Source: Sanderia malayensis (taxonomy: Eukaryota > Cnidaria > Scyphozoa > Semaeostomeae > Pelagiidae). From it: 64,000 nucleotides of DNA. Shown piece after piece: positions 1 through 35,700 of this stretch. The notes beneath the pieces were generated by a model that had not been told where the DNA came from, made no database searches, and worked only from the letters and a program-made list of their open reading frames with translations. Every line of letters begins with the position of its first letter. Position 1 is the first letter of the stretch. Location of the stretch: the NCBI GenBank assembly GCA_013076295.1, contig RQOL01000876.1, forward strand, positions 5,580,001-5,644,000, in the 5' to 3' direction. The position numbers and the translations under genes are program-made.

Positions 1-362
1 TGGTGATTGGATTTCATTCATATCATTACAATTATAGAGCTTTGAAATAAGCGACCCCAATTTATTTAACGACAACTTTAGAATTTTACATAAACGCCCA
101 TTTTCCTATTGAAAAAATAGAGTCACGTTTTTTTATAAGAAAGTTTCCTCAGAGCAAGCAGTACTCGAACTTTCGGAGAAATTTTACGTCACCCACTGAA
201 CATTGATGAGAGTGAAATGCTATGACATGAATAATTTCATCATTGTATCTTGATTTGACTTAATAGATAATATATTTAGATAGAACATTTAATATTTCGT
301 GTTTTGAGCAATTTCGCAATTTTGAGTCTTATGGAGTTTTGAGAATTGTTCAACTTTTTCAG

Positions 363-2737
363 TGCCCGAAATTCCAGCGGTGAACTTTCTTCACACCTTG
401 ACGAGTCGAGTACTGCTTCTTTATAAAGCACTTTCTTGCAAACAAGTTTGCGTTATAGCCAAAACTCTCCTGAAGTATCATTGTCATCCTAAAATAATTT
501 TCTTTACATGTAGAAAAACGAATTTTACTAAATTAATTCGTCTGCAAAAGGAATTTTAAGAAAGTAAAAATGAAGGAGTCCCAATATTCAAAAATGAAAC
601 AGGAGTTATTCCCCACCTTGCTCAACAAGCTGTCTTTCAAAACTGTCTTCCTTTCGTTTTCAATGCGTTTTATTCAGCTTCAGTCTCATTATAAGCGTTA
701 TTGTATGCGGATTGAATTTAATTCAAAGAAACTTTTATGTTCAAGGACAACTTGTTCGCCAACAGATATTGGAGATATAGACACCTGTACAGGTAGGTGC
801 AATTGAGCATTTCGCAATTTATGAATTTTTAAATTTTAAAACTATTTTTAACGGAATAAAGAAAGAATTGAATGCTTTAATGTCCCACGTTTGAGATACC
901 ATGTTATAAAAAACTCCAACATCAAATAAACAATAGATAACAACTAACTGTAATTGAAAAATAATTGAATAATAGTTAAAAATAATAGTTAAAAATTGGA
1001 CTGCACTGAATAAGTTGGCGGCTCTTTTTTGGTTCTGTAATTGCTCAATTGTTTGCAATCTTCTGCCATATGATTTGATGTTTTTCATATCCTATGACAC
1101 ATCTTATTGTATTATAGCTACACAGACTCGACAAGAAAGGAGCAAAAAGATGAAACCGATGAAAATGCATCATCACACGGTACATATTCGGTTGAACATC
1201 ATTTTGTTTGAGCCTCCTTATGATGTAGTTCTGCCCACGTGTGATATTTTGGATGCGCAGCGCAACAACTACCGTGAAAGCTTTAATAAGTCTGCGGGGT
1301 CTTATGTATTAAACTTCCAGAAGGGGACTAGAAATAGAGGGAGGCTGAATAGAAAGGGTGGCTAGGCTAGAAACGTCAACTTTAAATAAGCTATCTTGTT
1401 TCGTTGTTGAATGCTAAAGTGTTGATTGGTTGTTTGGGACATACATGTCTTAGAAGACAAAAAACTGTCCACTCCAAATAAAAATTGCATTAAAATGAAA
1501 AGAAAATGTGATTTTTTTGCCTACTTACTATTTACATTTTATCTTACGTTACTTCTGGGATAAGAACTTTGGGAGGGATGCATGCAAAATTCATAACTTT
1601 TCGGGTGGTGGGTTACTAGAGTTTTTGTCGTAAGTTTATGAAATGGTCTTATCAAGATAGACACTGGCTGTGCGCTATGGTTGATAAAATGATTTGCGTT
1701 TGTATCTTAGACAACGACCCAGTTACAAATGCACAACGTGGCCAGCTGACAAAAGCGAAGAAACCATGGAAGGTAAGAACAAATTTGTGACATATTGTTA
1801 TGTAAAGCAGAAGAGCTGTCCAAAATGCCTCTCTACTACCTCTATGTCAATGCAATGCACATTTCCAAATTGTCTTGAGCATCATTGTATTTTATGATGC
1901 GATGTCAACTAATGATTTTTATCTTTTGATCATTTCAGTTCGTTTTGCGACAAGAGCCATATATCGATCACATTGGACAAAGGCCAACCCCGGCAACTAC
2001 ATTGTAAGAAACGAATGTTATTCTTTGCATTTTCCGCTTTTTTTATTAAAATGTCCAAAGTATTTCATAATAAGACCCCTCTCTAAACTCTTGTCTACTT
2101 TCTTTGTAGCAGCAGATATAGACCAGTATCATCTTTATACGGGTGAGAGGATAATTCGTGCATTCCTTTATTTTGCGACAAGAGAATGGGGATGGAACAA
2201 CAATTATTAACTGCCACGTCTTTACAACTGACACCTCTCTGTAACGAAATATGGCACGGTGGAGCTCCGCCGTACTTCCACCCGTTAATGCAATCACCTT
2301 GCCCTTACGGCCAATGCTTTTTGTCAGGCAGCCATAAAAGAAAGCCCCATTGATACGGCCATCCTGGTAAAACGGCCAATGTTTTTAGGCCACTTGGTCT
2401 TTGTATCAATAGTTTTGAGTCTATTATTGGGAGCCTCTACACAGCGAACACCTCCACATAATGAGCAATAGAACTATTGTGTCGGATGTATGAAAGTTCA
2501 AATGCACATGCATGTAGACTCATTTCATTGCATCCCTGTGATTTTGCTCATTCCTTCGCTCCACCAACAGGTGAACGAGACTCGAGCAAAATTTTCACAG
2601 GATGCTTCATACTCTATCGTGTGCTGTGCTTGGCTGGCTAAGCCCCACTTTACAAACCAAAAATAAAATAAAACGTCTTACTTTGGCATTGTTTTTTTTC
2701 TAGTGGCCAAGTAGCAACACGAAACTGGAGACCATAG
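363..2737 (+). CDS. Unidentified small-exon gene, 3' part (5' end outside window or not found)
   Basis: Seven short exons join in one frame: 363-409, 766-792, 1126-1179, 1711-1772, 1939-2003, 2110-2142 and 2704-2737, each with AG acceptor and GT donor, ending at a TAG (2735-2737). The product end is about 106 aa. It starts acidic and Ser-rich (ARNSSGELSSHLDES), runs through DNDPVTNAQRGQLTKAKKPW and QEPYIDHIGQRP, and ends GQVATRNWRP. The tail is basic and rich in Pro, Tyr and Arg. I do not recognise the family and see no signal peptide or membrane span. The last five exons fit best: their phases leave one open frame and the final acceptor has a long T-tract. The first two exons (one only 27 nt) are weaker, and the 1126 acceptor was chosen over a TAG at 1117 because only it keeps frame with them. 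An AATAAA lies at 3123. Confidence 0.5.
2515..2616. mobile_element. Miniature inverted-repeat element sharing ends with the 61184 element
   Basis: It starts TAGACTCATTTCATTGCATC and ends ATGCTTCATACTCTA, and the two ends pair as a hairpin (GATTTTGCTC against GAGCAAAATTTTC). The left end matches the terminal repeat of the 1.24-kb element at 61184-62427 (TAGACTCATTACATTGCGTC). At 102 bp this looks like a deletion derivative or old relic. No clear target duplication is seen. Confidence 0.5.
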
Positions 2738-3122
2738 TCTGCAATGCAACACACAGAGAGACGTAATATTTTCAGACGCACACCTTTAATAACTTGATAG
2801 GCTGGACAAGATTGATTTTCTTGTTCTTATTAGGGTATATATTTATTTCATGATTACAATCCACGAGCAATAGCAAACTCGTCATAAACAAAGTTATTTC
2901 AAAAGTCAAATTAGCTTGCTATTTATGATTCTTACCATACAGCACTGCAGATTAGATTAGAGTATTATGAAACGTGCCATGTGGTTTTTGCTTGAATTTG
3001 CCATTTTGGCATACTGTCGTTTCAGACGCCTTGTTACCTTGTAATCACTGATCCTTAAGAGACAGTGGGCCTTGGACAAGGAGCGCAGCTGCTCTGTAAA
3101 ATCGAGCTTTATTTGCTGCTTC

Positions 3123-3128
3123 AATAAA
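3123..3128 (+). promoter_or_regulatory. Candidate poly(A) signal of the unidentified gene
   Basis: An AATAAA hexamer about 390 bp downstream of the TAG stop at 2737. It is the first canonical one after the stop. Such hexamers are common by chance in AT-rich DNA. Confidence 0.3.
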
Positions 3129-6100
3129 CAATTGTTATTTTACTCTCGTTCAACATAATTTAATATTAATTGTTTAAGCATAGCCAATACGCACTTGGCC
3201 TCCGGCGGAAGCAAAAAAGTGAGTCGGCCAAGGACATGAGGCAAAGAAATATGTACTGAGAACAAGCACTCGTGTTGTCCAGGGGGGTCAGATGTAAACA
3301 ATTTATCTATCTATCTACCAATTAATGCAAACGTCAGCAAACGTCAACAAGTTGAAGGTTATTGCATATAGCAAAAAAGAAAAAGAAATTAAAAGAAAGC
3401 AAATAGTGATAAGATCTACTCCTCTAAGTCAGAATTTTTTCACTTTTGGTGAAAAATTTCATTTTAAAAGTTTCATTTTTCATTTTCACAATTTGTAAGG
3501 GGTGGCGGCACCGAGGCAAGAACAGTGGATGACTATACATGTATTTAGCAGTTTTCATTCTTAAATCTCCTTGAGATTTTTGAACCCTGTTTTCTGTAAA
3601 ATTGTATATCGCAGTTATCACAACATGAAGTAGAGATTAGATTTAAAGATTCAATTCAGATTTAGAATTCAATTTAGAATTCAATTCTGGTTACGAGGGC
3701 CTTGCATACAGTGTTTCAAAGTGCTTATACTTGGTGTGATGTTTAGGATTGGAGTTATAAACAGTGGCCTTGCAACATTGGCAAGTGAAAGTTTTGACAT
3801 GCGCACTGCCGCAATGCCATGGTCAATGTGTGTTGCTGCTTGTTTTGCTTTGTCTTATCTGTTGTTAATCGCATGCATGCAAATTGCGCCCAGTGTTAGA
3901 GCAATATGCTTATTGTCAGGCTTTGTTCCGCGGATGCAAAAGTTGTATTGTGAATTTGATTTACGCCACGAAATAACAAAGACTTGATCCATTCTTGCGA
4001 TCCTAACTCCCGATGCTTTGCTTGAACATCCGGGATAGCGGCAGTATTGCTACGCGCTGATTGGCCGAATTCGCTACGAGACTCAAAAGCTGAAAATTAA
4101 CAGCTCAAAACGTTTGCTGCTTTTCCAAAATGGAGAATTTTTTAAAGCTTTGTGTTTATTGCATGGAAATTCAACACGATATCTATATCCTTAGCAGCGA
4201 ATTTTGAATTACATATGATGTTTATTGATGTAATCCGGTATGTGTGATTTCGTTTTTTTGTTTATTAATAATAAATGTATAATTTGCGACTCATTGTTTT
4301 GTAGTAAAGTCGAAATTATCCGACTTGTATTTGATCAGAACTTGTTGATGGCTGTTGTCTCAGCATTGACTCCCAACATGTGATTGTTGTATAGGCCTTT
4401 CAACGTTACTCATTTCTTTGTCTGTAACTGGAATATTGCAACAATGAACGTAGGAAATATTTGTTTTCGTACCACTCTGTTTTAGATGCCGGTATAAGGA
4501 TGATTAATGCGAATAAAGGAGACAGAATTTTCTGCACTGAAAGAAGCAACTTATTATTATGAGGTACGCATTCAGAAAAAACCCCGCTAAGTTTGCAAAC
4601 TGGATCTCAGCGGAAGCTTATGTCTTCTGCTCAGATATTCCGGATCCATTTACTAATTTCTATGATAATCGACAATATACATTTACTTATCAAAGTTCTC
4701 GAAACTTATCAGTGACACGGCGATGAAAGGCCTAATTTGTCTTATGGCCTATCTACTAATGGTTATCTTCTTGGAAGTGTGGAGGTGCTATCTTATCTTC
4801 CATTGATCTCATGATGGTGGTTGATGTATTGGTATTGGCCTAATCTCCTGCTTTCTTTGCCTTCGTATACTTGACAATTCCCTCTTGAAATGCAAGAAGG
4901 AAAAATAATTTCCTTTCTTCCAATCTTGCTGTTAACAACAACTTCGTTTGTGATCATCGCATAATATGTATGATGGGTTTCTAATCTTTTTCATCTCCGT
5001 GCTAAAAGTTTTTTCCTGCTTTAAAAGCTAGATATCGAGGAAAATTCCGAAAGAAAGAAACAAATTTAGATATGGAGGAAAATTCCGAAATTGTGATTTT
5101 TAAGGGATCATTTTTATTTTGGTTTTTAAACAATAAAAATATATATATGTCTATCTAAAACAAAATTTCACAACCCAGACAATTAACCTTGAGTGCATTG
5201 CATATAATAGATGATTCCTTTTGTGCTAATGTTTTCAATCAGAAGTTGACATTCAGGGCCATTCTATACAGCATTAATTCATTTAATGCTCTATTTATTT
5301 TGTTAGATTTAAAGGTTTCTGTTAAGTGCATATTGGTTTCTGTGTTTTGCCACATGTAATCTCCAGGTGTCTGTACTTGCATTGTGTTTCCCCTTGTGAA
5401 AATAACCAAACATTCCTCATATACATAGGGCAGTTTTCTTTTCAAGATTATTTTTTTTTATTCATTGAATCATCGCAGCTTAAGTGAAACAATTAAGATC
5501 TAACCTTTGTTTTTATTGTACTTATGGTACTTTACTCAAATTTCGGTGCGTTCATGTTTTGAATACAGATCAATTGAGCCCAAACACCTACTGCAATATA
5601 TATTACAATTTTTTGCTCAAAATTAGATTCAAGACAATTATTGAATTTTCAAATATTTAAAATCAGAAAACAAACTTTATTTTGGATGATACATTTTCTC
5701 AACAAATAAGGTTTTAGTTTTGTTTTTAACGAAAGTTATTGTTGATTGCTGGGTTTTCTTGGTTACTTTTTCCATGCCAGGATCAAGTTTTGCTATGAAA
5801 TTAATTTGTTTCATGGCAAAATTTTCACTGCATATCAATGTTATATTTTGTTAGTGCTAGCAAGACATTGTTTTCTCTCTGATAAATCTGCAACCCAAGT
5901 TTGTTTTATACATCAAAACATGTATGCAAATGCGAAAAATGTCTATGACTTATTTTGGTATGCATTTTATGCAGCCTGGCTTTATGCATCAGTGCTCATC
6001 ATATCATATCAACTGTCTAGCACAAATATAAATTTTAACCTGAACATAAATGTCCAAACAGGTTTTTGTACAACAGGTATCAGGTATCACCAACCAGCTG

Positions 6101-7057
6101 TCCTTGTGGATGCTGTTTGTTAAAAATGATGATAATGAAGCAATTGAAATTCAACCATTGAAAATTGAGCAATTTTTATTGGTCTGGATTAAAATCTTTC
6201 AGTAATGTGTTGTTGTCTATGATGTAAATATTTGGCAAGAGATGGAAAAGAATATGCATATACAGGTTTTACATTTAATTGATTTGCTTGCCAAACAGAT
6301 ATGTCTGAAATTATCTAAAAGTGCAACAACAAGTGCTTGCACACTAGAGTGTCATAACTGGCAATTTTTATGTCTTTGTGAGAAAATTTCTCACCAGGTA
6401 GCTAGGACTTTTGGCTCTTTGTTTAAATGGACAAATCAAAATGCACAGATCAAAAGATTGTATATACAGAGAAGGGTGAACATATTTTGTTATTTAGTCT
6501 GATAAAATATCTATCCAACCTTACTCCATGCAGTTTCGATGACGATTGCAGAGAGTGGCAGCCTGGGTTGCTCATTTAACAAAATAGTTTATTTCTACAG
6601 TTTAAATCTAAACAAATTAACATGTTATTTAATGTTCACCATTCATATATGTTTGTCATACTGAAGTCTTCATGTTTGACAATTAATTGAATATATTTTT
6701 GGAACACGTTCCTTTATTAAACAATTTCTGTCATGCTGACAAAATTTCTCTTTGATCTTTTCATCACAATGGAGCATTCTTTTAATTGTCTGAGCTATAA
6801 TAAAACTTACAAGCTGTATTATACCATACCTGATCAATATAATCATAGTAGATCTTTTTTTTATTTGACCATTGAAGAAACAAATATTTCTAAACAATGT
6901 TTTTTGAAGTAATCATTAATTTGTTTGGATTGAAATGCTCACTTGTTTTGGCTCCTGAATGATAATTTGATTTGATGATACTCTTCTATTGTCCAGTAAA
7001 TGCCAAAATAGAGTTGGGAATTTACTGCTTTGTTGTTCTTTGCTGTATGGTTCTTTA

Positions 7058-7266
7058 GGGCCTGTTCATATGAGGTGAGCTGGCCCACTGAGGTGGGAGA
7101 GCCCACCGAGGTGAGATCCCATTGGCACAGTGATTTATATGTTAAAATATTTTTGCGTTCATATGGAGGTGAGCTATCCCACCTGGGTGGGATAAAATGC
7201 CCATGTGAATGCAAACTGAAAACGGGCTCACCTCACTGGGCCAGCTCACCTCATATGAACAGGCCC
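7058..7266. mobile_element. PIF/Harbinger (Tourist-type) MITE
   Basis: A 209-bp element with near-perfect terminal inverted repeats of about 28 bp, starting GGGCCTGTTCATATGAGGTG and ending CACCTCATATGAACAGGCCC. It is flanked on both sides by TTA (7055-7057 and 7267-7269). A TWA three-base duplication with GGGCC-type ends is the PIF/Harbinger signature. The interior repeats GGTGGGA/TCCCACC motifs and has no coding capacity. It sits about 115 bp upstream of the acceptor of the first coding exon of the CHD gene, so within its presumed 5'-UTR intron. A second copy begins at 63589. Confidence 0.85.
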
Positions 7267-7380
7267 TTAGACTGCAAGCTACCCATTCTTAAACTGCAGT
7301 TTCATTGTTCAATAGAAATTTCATACGTAGACGTAGAAGCCTCATCCTGCGAAGCCTCACACGTTCGTTTTCGTTTGTAG

Positions 7381-7419
7381 ATGAAGAATTTAGAAGAATT
7401 TGCAAGCAACACTAAGTAG
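7381..7419 (+). promoter_or_regulatory. Short upstream ORF in the CHD leader
   Basis: The first exon after the 5'-UTR intron starts exactly with ATG and opens a 12-codon frame (MKNLEEFASNTK) ending in TAG at 7417-7419. It is in another frame from the main ATG at 7439, 19 bp on. If this exon is spliced as predicted, the leader carries a small upstream ORF that could lower initiation at the main start. Confidence 0.4.
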
Positions 7420-7438
7420 CTTGAAAAGAAAACTGGAG

Positions 7439-31187
<23,749 letters not shown>

Positions 31188-31277
31188 TTCTCATTCTCAA
31201 TTTCTTATTGTCATTATTACTGTTATTATATATATATTATTATGTTATTATCATTACTGTTGTTATTATTATCTATT

Positions 31278-31283
31278 ATTAAA
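31278..31283 (+). promoter_or_regulatory. Candidate poly(A) signal of the CHD gene
   Basis: ATTAAA about 90 bp after the TGA stop. No AATAAA is closer. It is weak evidence in such AT-rich sequence. Confidence 0.25.
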
Positions 31284-32133
31284 TGTATATGATTTCATCG
31301 GTTTTACTCCTCGTCGTATAGTATTATTTCTTAATAAGGTATACTGAATTTTAAAACGCTTTTCATATAATATAAATTTGCCATTGCCGCCATCATATTA
31401 TTGTCGCATGAATAAGGGAGATCACTCATCTGCGTTCAAATTCGCCCAGTCTCGTCAGATACGAAAGTATTTGCACGCTGAATATATCGGGCAATGATAC
31501 TCCCTCCCACCTCGAGGAGAAGAATCGGTTAAAAATTTTGCTTCCCGTCTGAGGGCTAATCTTGTCCCCGTTAGCAATTTCGGCGACATTGAAAAACTAT
31601 TTGTATTTTGTTTTCCATATAAATAGAAAAATATTGTCGTGATTTTGAGTGTTGAGAGTTGTCGTGCTCTTCCCAATTTGCTCATAATGTAGATGGTCTG
31701 TAGACGCTAAATATAATGTACTATGTGTTTTTATTATATATCATTTTTCTAGTAGTGTGAATAATATTTGACAACTTCTCTGTATTCATATATAAGTGAT
31801 AGATAGCTAGCTGCGCAATTTCAAGGAGTTAATACTGCTGAGATGAATAAGCACCTTTGTCAAAGCATTCATGTCTTTGCTATTTATATTATTTCGCAGA
31901 TATTTATTCTCGCTTTCATTATACTTTATGTGCTACCCATAAACAACGGTTCTCTTTTCCTATGTCCTCCTGTCTCCAAAAGTGCACGTTTGAGAAGGGA
32001 TACTGTGAGATAGGGGGGGGGGGGGTAAGTAGGGACAAGATTTCGCTACTCGAACATTTCAAGTTTTCGAACAATCGTCTCTCGTCACCAGGTCTTTTTT
32101 GGCCCCGCGTTTTTAATGAGAAAGAAACAGAAG

Positions 32134-32594
32134 CAAGGTTGCCAGATTCGGGATTTTATCCCGAGATCTCGGGAATATTCAGGGCTGTTGGGATTTTCCT
32201 CGGGATTTAATTTTGGGCAAAAAATCTCGGGAAAGATCTCGGGATTTCTAGAGAAGAGATTACAAGCGTTTTCCTTTATCATTTCAACCAGGAAAATGAA
32301 TTCATAGTTTAAGAGCAGCACATTTGAGTCACACCTTGCCAATCACCATCCGAAAGTAGAATCCATCGATAGGAATGGGACAAAAAGGGCCGCAAAGAAA
32401 AAAATGTGTGAAGAACATTGAAAGGAATTTCGTAGAAATTCATTGCCAAGAGGTAAAAATCTCGTTCCGGTGGTGAATGACGTCATCGGGAAACAACAAA
32501 ATATATCTCGGGATTTTTTTAGCAAGTTTATTGCATTCTGGGATTTTTCAGAGTTTGATGTGGGATTTTTATAGAATTCAATCTGGCAACCCTG
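32134..32594. mobile_element. hAT-type MITE with 8-bp target duplication
   Basis: A 461-bp element starting CAAGGTTGCCAGATT and ending AATCTGGCAACCCTG, flanked by the exact 8-bp duplication AACAGAAG (32126-32133 and 32595-32602). Eight-base duplications and CA..TG ends are typical of hAT elements. The interior repeats CTCGGGAT-type motifs (GATCTCGGGA) and has no transposase. It lies 158 bp upstream of the LSM14 start codon. A tiny relative with the same core ends is at 53643. Confidence 0.85.
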
Positions 32595-32751
32595 AACAGA
32601 AGAAAGAGAAGGAAAGAAGGGAATGCAGGAGGCTGGAGTGGAGAACAGGAAAGGTCGTATTCAGGAGACTTAGGCCCGACAAAAACATAGTGTTTGAACA
32701 TCTCAACTAATCTCTGCCATCGTGGTAGGTATTTGGTAAAAGTGTTCGAAA

Positions 32752-35700
32752 ATGAGTTCTGGGGGTACGCCTTATATAGGCAGTAAAATTAGTCTTGTAT
32801 CGAAGGCAAAGATAAGGTATGAAGGCTTTTTATACACCATCGACACCGACGAGTCAACAGTTACTCTGGCGAAAGGTTGGTTAATGTTTCCGTAATTAAT
32901 TATTACATGGGTATCGTTTATTTATTCCATTCATTCTGTGTTGCTTAGTTCATTCTCACATACTTATAGGGCTGTATAAATAGAGACGCTTTTTTATGAA
33001 AGAGGTGCAATTTATACCTGTTTGTTTGAAATTTAAGGCCTAAATTATTTTTTACGAACAACTGAGGGAGAATTTATCTTCAAAGACCACAGATAAAATG
33101 GTGGCTTCTTCATAATTGTTTCAGCCTATCTACTGTAACTTTTTGTAATGCTTGCCATTTCTTTTTATCAGAAATATAACCTTGTTTATATAAATTTAAC
33201 CTTGTTTATTTTTTGTGTTTTCCAAATTTTTGCAATATTTTGTATTTCTCACTTGACCAAGCATTTGTATCTCTCCTTTATATTTTGACAACTAGGTCAC
33301 TTTATTATCATGTTGTTTCATAGTTTTTGTATATTTGAGATGATATATGTCTTTGTAGTGAAGTCATTCGGAACTGAAGACAGATCTGTGGAAAACAGAG
33401 TGCCTGAAAGAAATGAAATCTTTGAATACATTGTATTCAGAGGAAGCGATATTGATGATCTTCATGTATCAGCAGGGCCTAAAAGCAGAAGTAGCCAAGT
33501 GGCACAGGATCCAGCTATTCTTCAGGTAAAATTTGTTTGATTTCTTGACTTTCTTTACTCTTGTTTAGTTGAATCTATGGGTTTGCATGTATGTTGCACT
33601 GGTAAAAGTATATGATTCTTCAGAGGAAGGAGGGCCAAGAGCATTTATAAGGTATTAAGAAGTGTAAAATTGATATTTTGCAGACTGGAACAACACAGCC
33701 GAATATGTATCAACCACAGCCTCAAATGCCAATGCAAATGGGTGGACATTTTCCACACCAAAGCTATGGACCGTTCGGAGGAATTCCTACATTTGGTTAT
33801 CCACTGGGATTCCGACCATCTCCAGGTATGCCTTTATCGTCAGTAATGGGTCAAAGTGGCGAACGAAACCAAAGAACATCTCCGTTTGACCGGCATTATG
33901 GTCGGAGTCCTTCTCCACCGAGTAGCAATGCAATGGGACCAAGGCAATCTCAAAGGGACATGGCAGAAAAAAGAGACATGTCACCTGAAGCTGATCAGCA
34001 AGCTGATGAGAGGCCATGTGGTGGTCAAACTGAAGCTCCAAAGCCACAGAGGTTGAATCGTGGCTGGAGTCACAAGGACACCAGTGAACAACAACAGCAG
34101 AAAGGACATGGTGAGAGATTTGTGCAAAAAGAACAGGAGCATGCATCAACTAGAAAGCAAAACAATGAGCAACAAAAGGCAGCAAAACACCATCACAAAG
34201 ACAATGAGTCAAGGTCAAAATCAAATACTGATCAGTCAAAAGATCCCAAGCATAGAGACCAAACGCATGCTAGGAATGCTAAGAGAAATGTTGAACACAA
34301 AGATGCAGAAGTGCCTGGTAATGCAAGAAGTAATGACAGAGGAGCAAAAAATACTGCAAAGGATACTGGTCACAAAGCTAGTGGGCAAAGAAGAAAGGCT
34401 TCTATGGATAAAGATGGTATGTTTTGTGCTTGATTCTTTGCCCATTGATATGCTGATGTTTCTGTTGAGGAATCAATTGTATGGTCAATTCATTTATGGT
34501 CAATCGCATTGTTTAAAGCAAAAACAATGTTATTGTTTATTATATTGCTTCTTGTGATTTCACAACGAAGCTGAGTCAGATGCAATGAATGCGTGGCTTG
34601 ATTGTGATGTTACTTTCATTAGTGTATGATGTCGTTGTTGTAGAGTCTGAAGAGAATCGTCCACACGCATCATCAAGTTCAGAGAGAGGAAGGGGTCGTG
34701 GCAAGGCACGTGGTGTGAGAGGACGTGGCAGAGGTTTCTATAATAGAACTAAGTTTGATCAAGATTTTGATTTTGAAAGCTCAAATGCCAAATTCAACAA
34801 AGAGGAGGTTGAAAAGGAACTGCTCTCCTCATTGAAGAAGAATCTGAGCATGAAGGATGAAGATGAGGATGTATGTATAACTTGTTTGTTTGCTGTGTTC
34901 AATTCTCTTTCATTTGCTTCTGCTAATCCAATATGAGAAAGATGGGTAATTAATTGGCAGATCGATTAACAGTAGTTATTGCTATAATGTCAGTTTACTA
35001 CATAGATTGAAAATATACATGGCAATTTCATGCATCTTTATAAATTTATGTTTTTCGGTTGTTGCAAAGTTGCACACAATAGCAAGATGCTGTATAGTTA
35101 TTATTAACATTGAATTTTACATTGCTACTCTCTAAGTTGGGCCACTGTTGGTCCAAGTATCAAACAACATTTTTTTAAGTGTATAATTTTTGTTTTAGGT
35201 AATAGTTGAAAAGGAAGCAGGAAAAGGCTCTCCTGACAACAATGATGTCAATGGTGATAGTGATGAATATTATTACGATAAAGAGAAATCGTTCTTTGAC
35301 CAGATATCATGTGATTCGGGAAAAGAACGGCCTGACATGTATGTATATATTTTCTTCAATCTGCTCTTTTATCTGTATTGAACTGTATTCTGTAATCCAC
35401 TGTAATGAACTGTAATTAAAATGAAGGAGGATATAAGAACAACACATGCCCAGCAATACATGTTGATTGGATACAGTCCTCCAAGATAATGTGGTAAATG
35501 AACACCAGAAACTATCAAAGGATATTTCTATTTTTGCTACTACATTTACCAAAATTTGTTCAAACTGAGAGAGGTTGATGATGTTTTTGCTGCTTTTATG
35601 ACTGGTTATCCTATACCTGATATGAAATGGATATGCACACATATACCATAAAATCTCTATTAAGCCTTGAATAAGGGGGGGGGGCTTATTTAACTATAGA

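Larger units (their letters stand above)
2738..7380. other. Spacer and probable promoter/5' leader region of the CHD gene
   Basis: No convincing coding exon is found between the unidentified gene and the CHD start. An AATAAA at 3123-3128 could end the upstream gene. A less AT-rich patch near 3900-4150 carries an inverted CCAAT box (CTGATTGGC, 4057-4065) and could be the CHD promoter, but nothing proves it. A strong acceptor (TTTCGTTTGTAG) ends at 7380, so the last 5'-UTR intron runs into this region. A direct repeat (GGAAAATTCCGAAA) occurs near 5038 and 5078. The 102-bp element at 2515 lies in the last intron of the upstream gene and the MITE at 7058 lies inside this block. Confidence 0.5.
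31188..32751. other. CHD 3' flank and spacer before LSM14
   Basis: No supported gene. It starts with AT-rich TTATTA sequence. A possible poly(A) signal ATTAAA lies at 31278. A run of about 12 G lies near 32014. The hAT-type MITE at 32134-32594 occupies much of the right half, leaving about 150 bp before the LSM14 ATG, which should include its promoter or leader. Confidence 0.6.

Noticed and set aside
1118..1125. Alternative acceptor TATAG at 1117 for exon 3 of the unidentified gene
   Set aside because: It shifts phase against the two upstream exons; acceptor at 1125 keeps the whole chain open. It remains possible if the first two exons are wrong.
3721..3987. 88-codon frame with hydrophobic stretches
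   Set aside because: Opens with GTG, has no family resemblance and no splice support; not called.
5746..6123. 125-codon open frame in the CHD upstream region
   Set aside because: No ATG start, AT-driven composition, no splice context and no recognisable motif; chance opening in T-rich DNA.
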